A stretch of 64,000 nucleotides of DNA, taken from positions 1,364,001 to 1,428,000 of the forward strand of contig NZ_SHKO01000001.1 of assembly GCF_004217095.1 (NCBI RefSeq), written 5' to 3'. Source of the DNA: Advenella incenata (GTDB lineage Bacteria > Pseudomonadota > Gammaproteobacteria > Burkholderiales > Burkholderiaceae_B). Position 1 is the stretch's first letter; each line of letters opens with the position of its first letter. Under the pieces are notes generated by a model. The model did no database searches. It was not told where the DNA came from and saw only the letters and a list, made by a program, of their open reading frames with translations. Positions 44,110 to 53,477 of the stretch are shown piece after piece. The position numbers and the translations under genes were made by a program.

Positions 44110-45669
44110 TCATGAATGTTCGGTTTCTGTGCTCGCTTCGATGCCAAAATCGGCAGGGAAGTGCTGCAGGGCGGACAATACAGGATAGGGCGTCATGCCA
44201 CCCAGGGCGCACAGCGAGCCGCCCAGCATGGTATCGCACAGATCGCGCAGCAGTTCGACATTTTCTGCGCGATTTTCGTTGGCGGTAATCCGGTCGATCA
44301 CTTCCGTGCCGCGCGTGGAACCGATACGACAGGGGGTGCATTTGCCACAGGACTCGACGGCACAGAACTCCATGGCATAGCGCGCCAGATCGTTCATTTT
44401 GGCGGTGTCGTCGAACGCGACAATACCGCCGTGGCCGATCATGGCTGACACCTTCATATAGGCTTCGTAATCCATGGGCACATCCCATTGCGATTCCGGC
44501 AGGTATGCGCCCAGCGGGCCGCCTACCTGTACAGCTTTGATGGGCCGGCCACTGGCGCTGCCGCCGCCGTAATCAAAAAGCAGTTCGCGCAAGGTCAGAC
44601 CAAAGGCCTTTTCCACCAGCCCGCCCTGGCGGATATTGCCCGCCAGTTGAAAGGGCAGAGTCCCTTTGGAACGCCCCATCCCGTAGTTGGCATAAGCCTG
44701 GCCGCCTTCGGCAAGAATGTAGGGAACCGACGCCAGCGATATCACATTATTGATGACCGTGGGTTTGCCGAAAAGGCCCTTGATGGCCGGCAGCGGCGGC
44801 TTGGCCCGGACCAGTCCGCGCTTGCCTTCGAGCGAGTCCAGCAGCGAGGTTTCTTCCCCGCAAATATAGGCGCCGGCGCCTTTGCGCACTTCAAGTGAAA
44901 AGGATTTGCCACTGCCCTGGATGTCTTGTCCCAGCCAGTTGGCTTCGGTCGCCACGGCGATGGCGCGGTTCAACGCTGCAATCGCGTGCGGATATTCGGA
45001 GCGCACATAGATGTAGCCGTAGGTTGCATCGGTTGCCAGTCCGGCGATGGTCATGCCTTCAATCAGGCACAACGGGTCGCCTTCCATCAGCATGCGATCG
45101 GAGAAAGTACCCGAGTCGCCTTCGTCTGCATTGCAAACGACATATTTCTGCTGTCCCGGTGTTCCCAGGACGGTTTTCCATTTGATGCCGGTAGGAAACG
45201 CAGCGCCGCCTCGTCCACGCAGGCCGGAATCGGTTACTTCCTGCACGATATCGGCCGGCGCCATGGTCAGGGCTTTTTTCAGGCCTGCAAAACCACCGTG
45301 CGCCATGTAGTCTGTGATGGAGAGAGGGTCGGTAATGCCTACGCGCGCAAAGGTCAGGCGTTCCTGTTTTTTCAGAAAAGGAATGTCTTCGGTGAGGCCG
45401 TGGGCCAATGCATGCTGGCCGCCTTGCAGGAAATTGGCGTTGAACAGGGACGGCACATCGCTGGCCTTGACCGGGCCATAGGCCACGCGGCCATTTTCGG
45501 TCTGTACTTCGATCAAGGGTTCAAGCCACAGTAGCCCGCGCGAGCCGTTGCGCACCACGGTAATGTCCTGATTGCGCTGCGCCGCCTCTTTGCTGATGGC
45601 TGCCACCACACGTTCGGCGCCAGCGGCAATGGCCGCAGCATCAGCGGGGATGAAGATTCGAATAGTCAT
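44110..45669 (-). CDS. fdsB: Formate dehydrogenase beta subunit FdsB (NAD+/FMN)
   Basis: 519 aa. A thioredoxin-like N-terminus (about 1-100) precedes the NuoF-like core: GRGGAAFPTGIKWK (NAD/FMN binding), CNADEGDSGTFSDR and ICGEETSLLDSLEG. The C-terminal [4Fe-4S] ligands are in ESCGKCTPCRIGSTRG and a later Cys (LCALGG). It accepts electrons from FdsA and FdsG and reduces NAD+ to NADH. The ATG overlaps the fdsG stop by 4 bases. Confidence 0.93.
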   Translation of the reverse strand: MTIRIFIPADAAAIAAGAERVVAAISKEAAQRNQDITVVRNGSRGLLWLEPLIEVQTENGRVAYGPVKASDVPSLFNANFLQGGQHALAHGLTEDIPFLKKQERLTFARVGITDPLSITDYMAHGGFAGLKKALTMAPADIVQEVTDSGLRGRGGAAFPTGIKWKTVLGTPGQQKYVVCNADEGDSGTFSDRMLMEGDPLCLIEGMTIAGLATDATYGYIYVRSEYPHAIAALNRAIAVATEANWLGQDIQGSGKSFSLEVRKGAGAYICGEETSLLDSLEGKRGLVRAKPPLPAIKGLFGKPTVINNVISLASVPYILAEGGQAYANYGMGRSKGTLPFQLAGNIRQGGLVEKAFGLTLRELLFDYGGGSASGRPIKAVQVGGPLGAYLPESQWDVPMDYEAYMKVSAMIGHGGIVAFDDTAKMNDLARYAMEFCAVESCGKCTPCRIGSTRGTEVIDRITANENRAENVELLRDLCDTMLGGSLCALGGMTPYPVLSALQHFPADFGIEASTETEHS

Positions 45670-46217
45670 ACAGAGACGGCCTCCGTGTGTTCGCGATACA
45701 GTTCATCGAACGCTTGCGGCGTGACATGCGCACAGGGTTCGCCGTTGATCATGATATTGGGCGACTGTGCGCACAGTCCCAGGCAATAGACTGCATCGAC
45801 AGACACCTGGCCATCGGCGCGGGTGCTGTTCATGTCACAGCCGGTGGCCTCGCGTATGTGGGCTTCAAGCTTTGCTGAGCCCATGGCCTGACAGGATTCG
45901 GCCCGACAGACTTCGATATGCACTGCGCCCTTGGGCGTGGTGTGAAAATGGGGGTAGAAGGTGATGACACCATGCACTTCGGCGCGCGATAAATTCAAAG
46001 CCTGTCCAATCTGGTCGACGCACTCAGGCGGGATATAGCCCAGTGTATCCTGGATATCATGCAACACCGGCAACAGTGCGCCCGGCATATTGCCCAGTTT
46101 GACCAGGCTGGCCGACACGGCGCGCGAATTGGGCGTCTCTGGTGTCAGTGGAATCATCTTTCTGATCTTGTTATCGACCGACTGAATGAAAGGCGAGGAA
46201 ATGCCCGATTTGGACAT
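45666..46217 (-). CDS. fdsG: Formate dehydrogenase gamma subunit FdsG ([2Fe-2S], NuoE-like)
   Basis: 183 aa from 46217 (GGAG before it; the frame to 46349 is unsupported). A NuoE/thioredoxin-like [2Fe-2S] domain has the ligands in CRAESCQAMG and CLGLCAQSPN. It is an electron-transfer subunit of the formate dehydrogenase and opens the operon. The divergent gene fdsR starts 203 bases away, and a palindrome lies between them. Confidence 0.9.
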   Translation of the reverse strand: MSKSGISSPFIQSVDNKIRKMIPLTPETPNSRAVSASLVKLGNMPGALLPVLHDIQDTLGYIPPECVDQIGQALNLSRAEVHGVITFYPHFHTTPKGAVHIEVCRAESCQAMGSAKLEAHIREATGCDMNSTRADGQVSVDAVYCLGLCAQSPNIMINGEPCAHVTPQAFDELYREHTEAVSV

Positions 46218-46311
46218 GGCTGTCTCCGATACGTGTTTGAGCCTGTTTAATATGTAATTGGCATCATAATAAAATGCTGCAGCACCGCAAAGTGCAGGGA
46301 TGTTAAATTCC

Positions 46312-46324
46312 CATTTGACAAATG
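46312..46324. promoter_or_regulatory. Palindrome between fdsG and fdsR, possible FdsR operator
   Basis: CATTTG-A-CAAATG is a perfect 6-1-6 inverted repeat about 95 bases from either ATG, in the divergent region. On the fdsR strand TTGACA within it (46315-46320) with AATAGT 17 bases later reads as a weak promoter, so binding could control fdsR as well as fdsG. Whether FdsR binds here is inference. Confidence 0.5.
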
Positions 46325-46420
46325 TGCTTATAGCCTCAATAGTAGCCACTTCAGATATATTTTCAATATGAAATTAATAACACATATAATGGTGGTGAAA
46401 CTGCCAAGGGAGATTGCACT

Positions 46421-47497
46421 ATGTACCCGTTTTCGATCAGGATAAACCCTGAGTGGACCATCGATACCCAGGAAGGTAAAACCCTGTCGCTATCCATGCT
46501 GCTGGGTTTGCTGGCTGAAATCGATATCAGCGGCAATATCGTGGCGGCCAGCGAGACTTGTGGGCATTCCTATCGTCACGCCTGGGGCGTGTTGCGGCAG
46601 TTTGAGGAGATTTTTGGGGTGCCGCTGCTCATTACCAAGCGGCGCAAGGGGACAGAGCTGTCCGAATTTGCCAAGCGGCTGGTGTGGGCCAACCGGCGCA
46701 TCCAGGCGCGACTGTCGCCGACCCTGGAAAGCCTGGCCTCCGAATCACAAGAAGAGCTGGAAAAGCTGATCCCGGAGCATACGCCCAATGTGCGCTTGCA
46801 TGCCAGCCATGGCTTTGCGGTGGAGGGGCTCACGCAACGCATGAATTCACCGCTGCCTATTCTGGAGCTGCGCTACCGCACGGCCATAGAGGCGCTGGCG
46901 GCGCTGGAACAGAACGAGTGTGAGCTGGCCGGGTTCCAGGTGCCTATCGGCAAGTTCGAAAAACCGATCCTGGCCCGTTACTCGCCCTGGCTCAATGGCG
47001 AGACGCATTTGCTGGTTCACCTGGCCATTCGGAACACCGGGCTGTTCGTCAAGCCGGGCAATCCGAAGAATATCCAGTCGGTCCGGGATCTGGCGCGTGA
47101 TGATGTGCGGTTTGTGAATCGTCAGCCGGGTTCAAGTACACGTTTTCTGGTGGGGCTGATGTTGCAGGAAGAAAATATCCCGACCTCATCAGTCAGTGGT
47201 TTCGAAGACAGCGAGTTTACGCACATGGCCATCGCAGCCCATATTGCAAGTGGCATGGCCGATGTGGGCATTGGCGTGCAGACTGCGGCCCATCGTTTCG
47301 GTCTGGACTTTATCCCGCTGGTGCGCGAGCGCTATTTTTTCGCCCTGAACCGCAATAGTCTGCAGCAGATCAATGTGGAAAAATTCATTCATTTCATGCG
47401 CAGTCAGGATTATCTGCAATTTCTCGGGCAGTTGGTAGGGTATGATGCAACTGAGGCAGGCAAAATCCAGACATTAGACGAAGCCTTCAATGACTAA
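46421..47497 (+). CDS. fdsR: Transcriptional regulator FdsR (ModE-like HTH plus periplasmic-binding-like domain)
   Basis: 358 aa. Residues of about 20-100 form a ModE/LysR-type winged helix ([40 protein letters not shown]). Residues of about 115-345 form a molybdate/substrate-binding-like domain ([20 protein letters not shown]). In Cupriavidus the fds operon is controlled by FdsR of this architecture and responds to formate. The divergent position from fdsG agrees. Its stop overlaps the moaA start by 8 bases, coupling it to cofactor synthesis. Confidence 0.85.
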   Translation: MYPFSIRINPEWTIDTQEGKTLSLSMLLGLLAEIDISGNIVAASETCGHSYRHAWGVLRQFEEIFGVPLLITKRRKGTELSEFAKRLVWANRRIQARLSPTLESLASESQEELEKLIPEHTPNVRLHASHGFAVEGLTQRMNSPLPILELRYRTAIEALAALEQNECELAGFQVPIGKFEKPILARYSPWLNGETHLLVHLAIRNTGLFVKPGNPKNIQSVRDLARDDVRFVNRQPGSSTRFLVGLMLQEENIPTSSVSGFEDSEFTHMAIAAHIASGMADVGIGVQTAAHRFGLDFIPLVRERYFFALNRNSLQQINVEKFIHFMRSQDYLQFLGQLVGYDATEAGKIQTLDEAFND

Positions 47498-48587
47498 CAT
47501 TATTCCCATTTCCGATATCCGCAAGGTAGCTCAGCGGCCCCTGCCGCAGGCGGAGTACATACCCGGCCGCCCCGTTGTGGACCAGCTGGGCCGTGCCTTG
47601 CGTGACTTGCGCATCTCGATCACCGACAAATGCAATTTCCGTTGCTCGTACTGTATGCCGCGTGACCAGTTTGGCAGCGATCATGTGTTTTTGCCGCACA
47701 GCCAGATTCTGTCGTTTGAAGAAATTACCCGCATGGCGCGCCTTTTTGCCCAGTTAGGTGTAAACAAGTTGCGCATCACAGGTGGCGAACCACTGCTGCG
47801 CAAGGAAATGACCCGCCTGATTGCCATGCTGGCCCAGATCAGGGATCTGGAAGATAAGCCGCTGGATATTGCACTTACCACCAACGGCACGCTGCTGCAG
47901 CGTCTGGCCGTGCCGTTGCGGGACGCCGGGCTGGAACGGATTACCGTTAGCCTGGATGCGCTTGATCCTGATCTGTTCCGGCAGATGAGCGATACCAAAA
48001 TCCATGTAGACCAGGTGCTGGCCGGTATCGACGCCGCGCAGCAGGCAGGCATTACACCGATCAAAATCAATATGGTTGTGAAAAAGGGTGTGAATGAACA
48101 CCAGATTGCGCCGATGGCGGAGTATTTTCGCCATAGCGGCCATATTCTGCGATTCATCGAATTTATGGATGTTGGCGTGACCAACCACTGGGATATGACA
48201 GATGTGGTCAGCGGCCGGGAAATCCTGCAACAGTTGCAGGCCAAATTCGAGCTGGAACCGGTGCATGCCAACTACCCGGGCGAAGTCGCAAAGCGCTGGC
48301 GCTACAAAGATGGTGGCGGCGAGGTGGGTCTTATCACAAGTGTGACGCATGCATTCTGTGGGGACTGCACCCGTCTGCGCATGTCGCCGGAAGGCAAGTT
48401 GTTTACCTGTCTGTTCGCAGACCAGGGCTTTGACTTGCGCGCGTTATTGCGCTCAGACGCAACAGACCACGCTATTGCAGGTGCGCTGGCAGGTATCTGG
48501 ACGGGCAGGGCCGATCGGTACTCCGAATTGCGTGACCAGCTAAGCGGTAAGCGGGAAAAAATAGAAATGAGTTATATCGGGGGCTGA
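47490..48587 (+). CDS. moaA: GTP 3',8-cyclase MoaA
   Basis: 365 aa. Radical SAM motif CNFRCSYC near residues 48-55, the GGEP segment ([12 protein letters not shown]), C-terminal second cluster ligands ([19 protein letters not shown]) and the C-terminal GG (SYIGG). With MoaC it converts GTP to cyclic pyranopterin monophosphate, the first step of molybdenum-cofactor synthesis. It overlaps the end of fdsR by 8 bases. Confidence 0.93.
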   Translation: MTNIIPISDIRKVAQRPLPQAEYIPGRPVVDQLGRALRDLRISITDKCNFRCSYCMPRDQFGSDHVFLPHSQILSFEEITRMARLFAQLGVNKLRITGGEPLLRKEMTRLIAMLAQIRDLEDKPLDIALTTNGTLLQRLAVPLRDAGLERITVSLDALDPDLFRQMSDTKIHVDQVLAGIDAAQQAGITPIKINMVVKKGVNEHQIAPMAEYFRHSGHILRFIEFMDVGVTNHWDMTDVVSGREILQQLQAKFELEPVHANYPGEVAKRWRYKDGGGEVGLITSVTHAFCGDCTRLRMSPEGKLFTCLFADQGFDLRALLRSDATDHAIAGALAGIWTGRADRYSELRDQLSGKREKIEMSYIGG

Positions 48588-48589
48588 AC

Positions 48590-49216
48590 ATGACCGCCAT
48601 ACCACAGCCGGCACCACTTCGGCCGCAGGACGTGACGGCACTGATACTGGCCGGGGGCCAGGGTCGGCGGTTGGGCGGGGTGGACAAAGGTCTGGTCCGG
48701 CTGCATGCGCGTCCCCTGATCGAATATGTGTTGCGGGCGCTGCGGCCACAAGCGGCCAGCGTGCTGATCAGCGCCAACCAGAATCAGGAGCAGTACCGAA
48801 AATACGGGCAGGTCGTACAGGACCCGGCTGAGTTCGATGGTAGCCAGGGTCCGCTGGCCGGTTTGCTTGCGGCGGCACCTCATATAAACACGCCGTGGCT
48901 GGTTGTGGCCGGATGCGATATGCCGGCGCTGCCGGATGATTATGTGGCGCAGCTGTATGCTGGGCTGATGGCCCAGGGGGGGCAGATTGCCTTTGCGCAC
49001 GCCGGCGCCCGCGACCATTCCATCTGTCTGCTGTTGCATGCAAGCATGCTGGCCACAGTGCGGGAATACCTGCAAGGTGGTCGCCGCGCTGTGCTTCCCT
49101 GGCTGGAATCACAGCACGCGGTGCGGGTGGTGTTTGATCATGCCCAGGCTTTTTTGAATGTCAATACGCCAGAGGAATTGGCGCTTGCCCAGGCCAGCGT
49201 GACGGCAATCGACTAG
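48590..49216 (+). CDS. mobA: Molybdenum cofactor guanylyltransferase MobA
   Basis: 208 aa. The nucleotidyltransferase start LILAGGQGRRLGGVDKGLV and the metal-binding DMPAL (GCDMPALP) mark MobA. It adds GMP from GTP to Mo-molybdopterin, giving the MGD form that FdsA uses. It begins 2 bases after the moaA stop. Confidence 0.9.
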   Translation: MTAIPQPAPLRPQDVTALILAGGQGRRLGGVDKGLVRLHARPLIEYVLRALRPQAASVLISANQNQEQYRKYGQVVQDPAEFDGSQGPLAGLLAAAPHINTPWLVVAGCDMPALPDDYVAQLYAGLMAQGGQIAFAHAGARDHSICLLLHASMLATVREYLQGGRRAVLPWLESQHAVRVVFDHAQAFLNVNTPEELALAQASVTAID

Positions 49217-49230
49217 CGCCCGCATGAATA

Positions 49231-49265
49231 GGTGGCCCATGGCCACCATGATGGGTCCCATTTTT
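49231..49265 (+). terminator. Probable terminator between mobA and moeA (convergent)
   Basis: GGTGGCC-CAT-GGCCACC (49231-49247) is a perfect 7-bp stem, followed by a small ATGGG/CCCAT repeat and TTTTT (49260-49265). The T-tract faces mobA. Confidence 0.55.
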
Positions 49266-50472
49266 AACGAATCCAGTCTTCCTTGGGGTAGACCCATACG
49301 CGATCGCCCCCGGTATATTTCTGTACTGCGGGCACGCGAGCAAAGGCGTTAGCCCAGGGCAGCGACGAGCTCATGCCGGATCCCTGCCGTTCATAGGGTT
49401 CAGCCATGAGCAGCCCGGTTTGTTCGTCCTGGGTGATGCGAACGCGCAGAAACTCATCGCGGGTTTCGTTAAAAACCCTGTCGGTTTTCAGCGTGGCCTG
49501 AATCCGCGATGGCAGGCATTGCCTGCGTCCCTGCAGCTTGCGGATCAGTGGCGAAACCAGCACGGCCAGCACGGTATACGCGGAGACCGGGTTGCCCGGC
49601 AGGCAGATCACAGGGACGTTATTGACGCTGGACAGGGCTACCGGTTTACCCGGCTTCATGCGCACCTTCCAGAAATCCAGGCTGGCACCCAGCGCTTCCA
49701 GCGCAGGCTTGACCAGATCCTTTTCACCCACCGATACGCCGCCGACACTGATAACCAGATCGCAGTCGGCAAACAGGGTATTTAATGCTTCGCGTGTTGC
49801 ATCCATATCGTCCATGGCATGCAGGACATGTTCAACCTGTGCACCCAGGGTATGAAACAGCGCGGTCAGCATGGGCGCATTGGAATTGAAAATCTGTGAC
49901 GATTGCCGTGATTGCCCCACGGGTACCAGCTCATCGCCGGTCGTCAGAATACCTACCTTGAGCCGGCGATAGACCGTCAGCGTGGCAATGCCCTGGGTGG
50001 CAATAAGGCCGATCTCGGCGGCGCCCAGTACCGTGCCTTGCTCCAGCAATACGCTGCCGGAGCGGGTATCTTCACCCTGGCGGCGAATATTCTGGTTTTT
50101 AACGGGAGCTTGCGTGATCGTGACCTGTCCGTCTTCTTCGCTGCACACCTCTTGTATGACGACCGTATCGGCACCCTCGGGAATCAGGCTGCCGGTAAAA
50201 ATGCGGGAGATTTTCCCGGGCTCCTGCGGTTGCGGCGCCTGTCCGGCAAATACACGCTGTTGCACGGGCAGGCTCGAGCCGGGAACATAGTCCTGCAGGC
50301 GCAATGCGTAACCATCCATTGAGCTGTTGTCGGCAGAGGGCATGTCCAGTGTAGCCACGACATCCTGTGCGAGCACGCGTCCCTGCGCCTGTTGCAGGCT
50401 GATGGTTTCCACTGGGATGTCGGCGATGGGCAGATCCAGCAGCCGCTGCTGGGCAGTATCAAAATCGAGCAT
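49264..50472 (-). CDS. moeA: Molybdopterin molybdenumtransferase MoeA
   Basis: 402 aa from the ATG at 50472 (the frame to 50493 adds a weak start). The N-terminal region with DMPSADNSSMDGYALR, the middle ILTTGDELVPVG and ISVGGVSVGEKDLVKPALE fit MoeA, and LPGNPVSAYT is its later conserved loop. It inserts molybdate into the adenylylated pterin. The gene is convergent with mobA and downstream of the moaC-moaB unit, 278 bases from moaB. Confidence 0.92.
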   Translation of the reverse strand: MLDFDTAQQRLLDLPIADIPVETISLQQAQGRVLAQDVVATLDMPSADNSSMDGYALRLQDYVPGSSLPVQQRVFAGQAPQPQEPGKISRIFTGSLIPEGADTVVIQEVCSEEDGQVTITQAPVKNQNIRRQGEDTRSGSVLLEQGTVLGAAEIGLIATQGIATLTVYRRLKVGILTTGDELVPVGQSRQSSQIFNSNAPMLTALFHTLGAQVEHVLHAMDDMDATREALNTLFADCDLVISVGGVSVGEKDLVKPALEALGASLDFWKVRMKPGKPVALSSVNNVPVICLPGNPVSAYTVLAVLVSPLIRKLQGRRQCLPSRIQATLKTDRVFNETRDEFLRVRITQDEQTGLLMAEPYERQGSGMSSSLPWANAFARVPAVQKYTGGDRVWVYPKEDWIR

Positions 50473-50750
50473 GGTGGCGTTTCCTGTGGTCATTTCTCAA
50501 ATATGTAATGTACGGAATAGGGCATAAGTGATGGCAATGGCGGGACTGATGGCCAGCGCAATTGTGCCGGTCCTGGTCGTCATATGCAACCGGGCTGTTG
50601 ACGACATAACCGCAACGCGGTAAAAAAACGGTCCGCGCAGCGCGGCGCTGCTTCCCTTGCATGCTGTGTCGTGGGCTGACCGCAGCCGCTTGCCCGTAGG
50701 TTTCGAGCCTTTTATCGCAATTGCCATTATGGCCTGATGTCGATCACGTT

Positions 50751-51275
50751 TTAATCACGCTTGGCATAAGCTGATGCGAAATTGCAGGGCTGGTGGTGGC
50801 TGTCGAATTGCTCGCGCAGAATTTTTTCCCAGCCCAGGCGACAGGCGCCGCTCGAGCCTGGCAGGCAGAAGATCAGGGTGTTGTTGGCCTTGCCGCCCAG
50901 GGCGTTCGATTGCAGGCCCGACGAGCCAATGTCGGCAAATGAATAGGCGCGGAACAACTCGCCAAAACCGGCAATTTGCGTATCGAGCAAGGGGGTGACG
51001 GCCGCCAGCGTGGCGTTCCTGTCGCGCATGCCCGTGCCGCCATTGGTAATAATGGCGTGAATATTTTCATCCAGGATCCAGTCGGATAAATGCTTGCGGA
51101 TGGCGTATCGGTTATCCGGGCAAATGGCCTGTCCTGCTACTTTGTGTCCGCTGTCGGCAACGGCTTGGGCCAGATAGCGGCCCGAGCTGTCGTTTTCCTG
51201 GGTACGAGTGTCGTGGATGGTCAGAATCGCAATATGCAATGCCACTTTGTTGTCGTTTTCTGTAAGCGACTTCAT
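50751..51275 (-). CDS. moaB: MoaB/MogA family molybdopterin adenylyltransferase
   Basis: 174 aa. The MPT-binding signature is visible as IITNGGTGMRDRN, and the fold opens with IAILTIHDTRTQENDSSG. It adenylylates molybdopterin before Mo insertion by MoeA. The ATG overlaps the moaE stop by 4 bases. Confidence 0.9.
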   Translation of the reverse strand: MKSLTENDNKVALHIAILTIHDTRTQENDSSGRYLAQAVADSGHKVAGQAICPDNRYAIRKHLSDWILDENIHAIITNGGTGMRDRNATLAAVTPLLDTQIAGFGELFRAYSFADIGSSGLQSNALGGKANNTLIFCLPGSSGACRLGWEKILREQFDSHHQPCNFASAYAKRD

Positions 51276-51778
51276 TTATGTCCGTCCTGCTCAGGTGTTC
51301 TTGCTTGCGCTGTGTTGTCTTGCGGCTCGGTCCATTTCTCCAGGCGCTGCTGGTCGGCGCTGCGCGCCTGCACCCAGAATGCCTTGCCATCGGCCAGCGT
51401 TTCCCGCTTCCAGAAAGGCGCGCGGGTTTTGAGCGCATCCATGATGTACTCGCAGGCGGCAAAGGCATCGCCGCGATGGGCGCTGGCAATGCCAACGAAA
51501 ACGATCTGTTGCTGGCGTGACAGGGCGCCTACCCGGTGCACGATGGTACTTTGGACAATATCCCAGCGCTGCATGGCTTGTTGTGCAATATCGGCCAGTT
51601 CCTGCTCGCACATGCCCGGGTAATGTTCAAGAAAAAGTTCCTGCGTCGGCTGCGATGCCGAGTAATCGCGCACATAGCCCACGAAGGAGGCCACGGCGCC
51701 GGCCTGACCCTGACTGCGTTCGTGCAGTTCGCGAATCAGTTGTCCGGCATCGAAATCGGCGTGCTGTACTGCGATCAT
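51272..51778 (-). CDS. moaE: Molybdopterin synthase catalytic subunit MoaE
   Basis: 168 aa. VASFVGYVRDYSASQP opens the fold, and the catalytic-site segments are HRVGALSRQQQIVFVGI and the Lys in KTRAPFWKRE. The C-terminal 25 residues are low complexity. With MoaD it converts precursor Z to molybdopterin. The moaD stop is one base upstream. Confidence 0.9.
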   Translation of the reverse strand: MIAVQHADFDAGQLIRELHERSQGQAGAVASFVGYVRDYSASQPTQELFLEHYPGMCEQELADIAQQAMQRWDIVQSTIVHRVGALSRQQQIVFVGIASAHRGDAFAACEYIMDALKTRAPFWKRETLADGKAFWVQARSADQQRLEKWTEPQDNTAQARTPEQDGHK

Positions 51779-51779
51779 G

Positions 51780-52019
51780 TCAACCTCCGGTCACGGGCTC
51801 GAAGATCGCTACTTCATCGCGATCATGAATAAGGGTGTCGGCCTGAGCATGTTTTTTATTGACCGCTACTTTGAGTACGCCGATATCCTTGAGCGCCGGG
51901 TATGTCTCATGCAGTTGCGCCAGCCATGTGTTGACGGCAACCGGGGCGGGCAAAGCCAGTTGTTCAGTACGCTTGCCGGTGAGCTCGGCAATGCGGGCGA
52001 AATACAGAATATTAATCAC
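51780..52019 (-). CDS. moaD: Molybdopterin synthase sulfur carrier subunit MoaD
   Basis: 79 aa from a GTG start at 52019 (VINILYFARIAELTG), which overlaps the moaC stop by 8 bases; GGAG lies 9 bases before it. The C-terminal GG (EPVTGG) is the thiocarboxylate site of MoaD. The frame extends upstream but only through moaC in another frame. The size is normal for the family. Confidence 0.9.
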   Translation of the reverse strand: MINILYFARIAELTGKRTEQLALPAPVAVNTWLAQLHETYPALKDIGVLKVAVNKKHAQADTLIHDRDEVAIFEPVTGG

Positions 52020-52539
52020 AACGCCATTCTCCACTCTTGCCACCCGATTTATATTCAAGTCGGGTGTCTTCAATAATAATGCCTTTGTCAGCGGCCTTGC
52101 ACATGTCATAAATGGTGAGCGCGGCAATCGAACAGGCGGTGAGCGCTTCCATTTCGACGCCGGTTTTATAGTCGCTGCGACAGGTCGCGCGGATGGTGAC
52201 GCACTGCGTCTGATCGTCCAGGGCAAAGTCGATCCCTGCGAACGTCAGCGGCAGGCTATGACACATGGGGATCAGTTCGGCGCAGCGCTTGGCGGCCAGC
52301 ACACCGGCAACGCGGGCCGTATTGAGCACTTCGCCCTTGCTGTTTTCCGCTGCATTGAGCGCAGCATAGGAGCGGGGCGTCATGCGTACAACGCTGCGTG
52401 CCACTGCAGTGCGCGCGGTGGCAGTCTTGCCCAGTACGTCAACCATGCGGACCTGACCGGCTTCGTCCAGATGGCTAAGTGCCGATGCGGCGGAATCGGC
52501 CTTGGCCGGAGTATCGGAAACGACAGATGTTTTTTTCAT
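52012..52539 (-). CDS. moaC: Cyclic pyranopterin monophosphate synthase MoaC
   Basis: 175 aa from 52539 (MKKTSV). The conserved MCHSLPL motif and the VGVEMEALTA-like segment (KTGVEMEALTACSIAAL) identify MoaC. With MoaA it makes cyclic pyranopterin monophosphate. It is the first gene of the moaC-moaD-moaE-moaB unit. A 15-bp palindrome (52549-52563) sits just before its ATG. Confidence 0.92.
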   Translation of the reverse strand: MKKTSVVSDTPAKADSAASALSHLDEAGQVRMVDVLGKTATARTAVARSVVRMTPRSYAALNAAENSKGEVLNTARVAGVLAAKRCAELIPMCHSLPLTFAGIDFALDDQTQCVTIRATCRSDYKTGVEMEALTACSIAALTIYDMCKAADKGIIIEDTRLEYKSGGKSGEWRCD

Positions 52540-52548
52540 GCGCAATAA

Positions 52549-52563
52549 GCGGTCCGGGACCGC
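52549..52563. promoter_or_regulatory. 15-bp palindrome directly upstream of moaC
   Basis: GCGGTCC-G-GGACCGC (7-1-7) lies 10 bases before the moaC ATG on the minus strand. It contains the only GGA near a ribosome-binding position, so in the mRNA it could hide the ribosome site, or in DNA bind a regulator. Both are speculative. Confidence 0.45.
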
Positions 52564-52808
52564 AAAAATAAAAATGGAACCGTGCAACCGTACTGTCGTG
52601 ATGGCAGTTTCATGGTGCGAACGCGGTATCCAATAACTATACCTGTATTTGTGCTCGTTGTGAAAAACGCCCCTACCGGTGTAGGTATTTGTGTCACAGG
52701 AAAATGTTAGGGTATGGACGCAGGGCTCATGGGGGATTTACCCTTTGCTGCGAAGCCAGGTGTTACACTAACTGCACACGCATTTGCTTAAATCAGACAG
52801 GAGTCAAT

Positions 52809-53309
52809 ATGACAATCAGCATTGGAGATCGGGTACCCGAAGGTACACTTACAGAGTTCATCGAAAGCACAGATAATGGCCAGAGTGGCCCGCAGGCCTT
52901 CAAGGTGTCTGAACTGGTCAAAGGCAAGAAAATAGTGCTTTTTGCCGTACCTGGCGCCTTCACGCCGACCTGCACGACCAAGCATGTGGTTGATTTTATT
53001 CGTGATGCAGAGCAGATCAAGGCCAAAGGCGTGGATGAAATCTGGTGTGTGGCCGTTAACGATGCTTTCGTGATGGGCGCCTGGGGGCGCGATACCGGCG
53101 CAACCGGTATTATCCGTTTGCTGGCCGATGGCGCTGCCACCTGGACAACAGAGTTGGGCCTGGAGCTGGATCTTATTGCGCGTGGCCTGGGCGTGCGTTC
53201 ACGTCGTTATTCGGCCATCCTGGAAGATGGCGTGGTCAAGCAGTTGAACGTCGAAGAGGGTGGTGAATACAAAATCAGTGGCACCCAGACGATCCTCTCC
53301 CAGCTATAA
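52809..53309 (+). CDS. Prx5-type peroxiredoxin
   Basis: 166 aa from the ATG at 52809 (AGGAG upstream; the frame to 52689 is not convincing). The peroxidatic Cys is C55 in PGAFTPTCTTKH, the Prx5/AhpE-type motif, and AVNDAFVMGAWGRD follows as in the family. It reduces hydrogen peroxide and alkyl hydroperoxides with thiol donors. The C-terminus (GTQTILSQL) is typical. Confidence 0.92.
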   Translation: MTISIGDRVPEGTLTEFIESTDNGQSGPQAFKVSELVKGKKIVLFAVPGAFTPTCTTKHVVDFIRDAEQIKAKGVDEIWCVAVNDAFVMGAWGRDTGATGIIRLLADGAATWTTELGLELDLIARGLGVRSRRYSAILEDGVVKQLNVEEGGEYKISGTQTILSQL

Positions 53310-53477
53310 AGCATCATCGGGCCGGCGCTGCGGGTTGCGTCGGCCGTCAAAGACGTAGCCTTTATTGCAGTGGTTATCGCAGGACCGCCGGCCGCACTTG
53401 AACGGGCCGGCTGCAGGCAGTTTCATTTTTATTACCTTTGTTGTTTTTTTATCGTCCGTCTTTTTCGTCGGGTCAGA

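Noticed and set aside
49217-49263. Possible small gene between mobA and moeA
   Set aside because: The gap is only 47 bases and is explained by the terminator hairpin.
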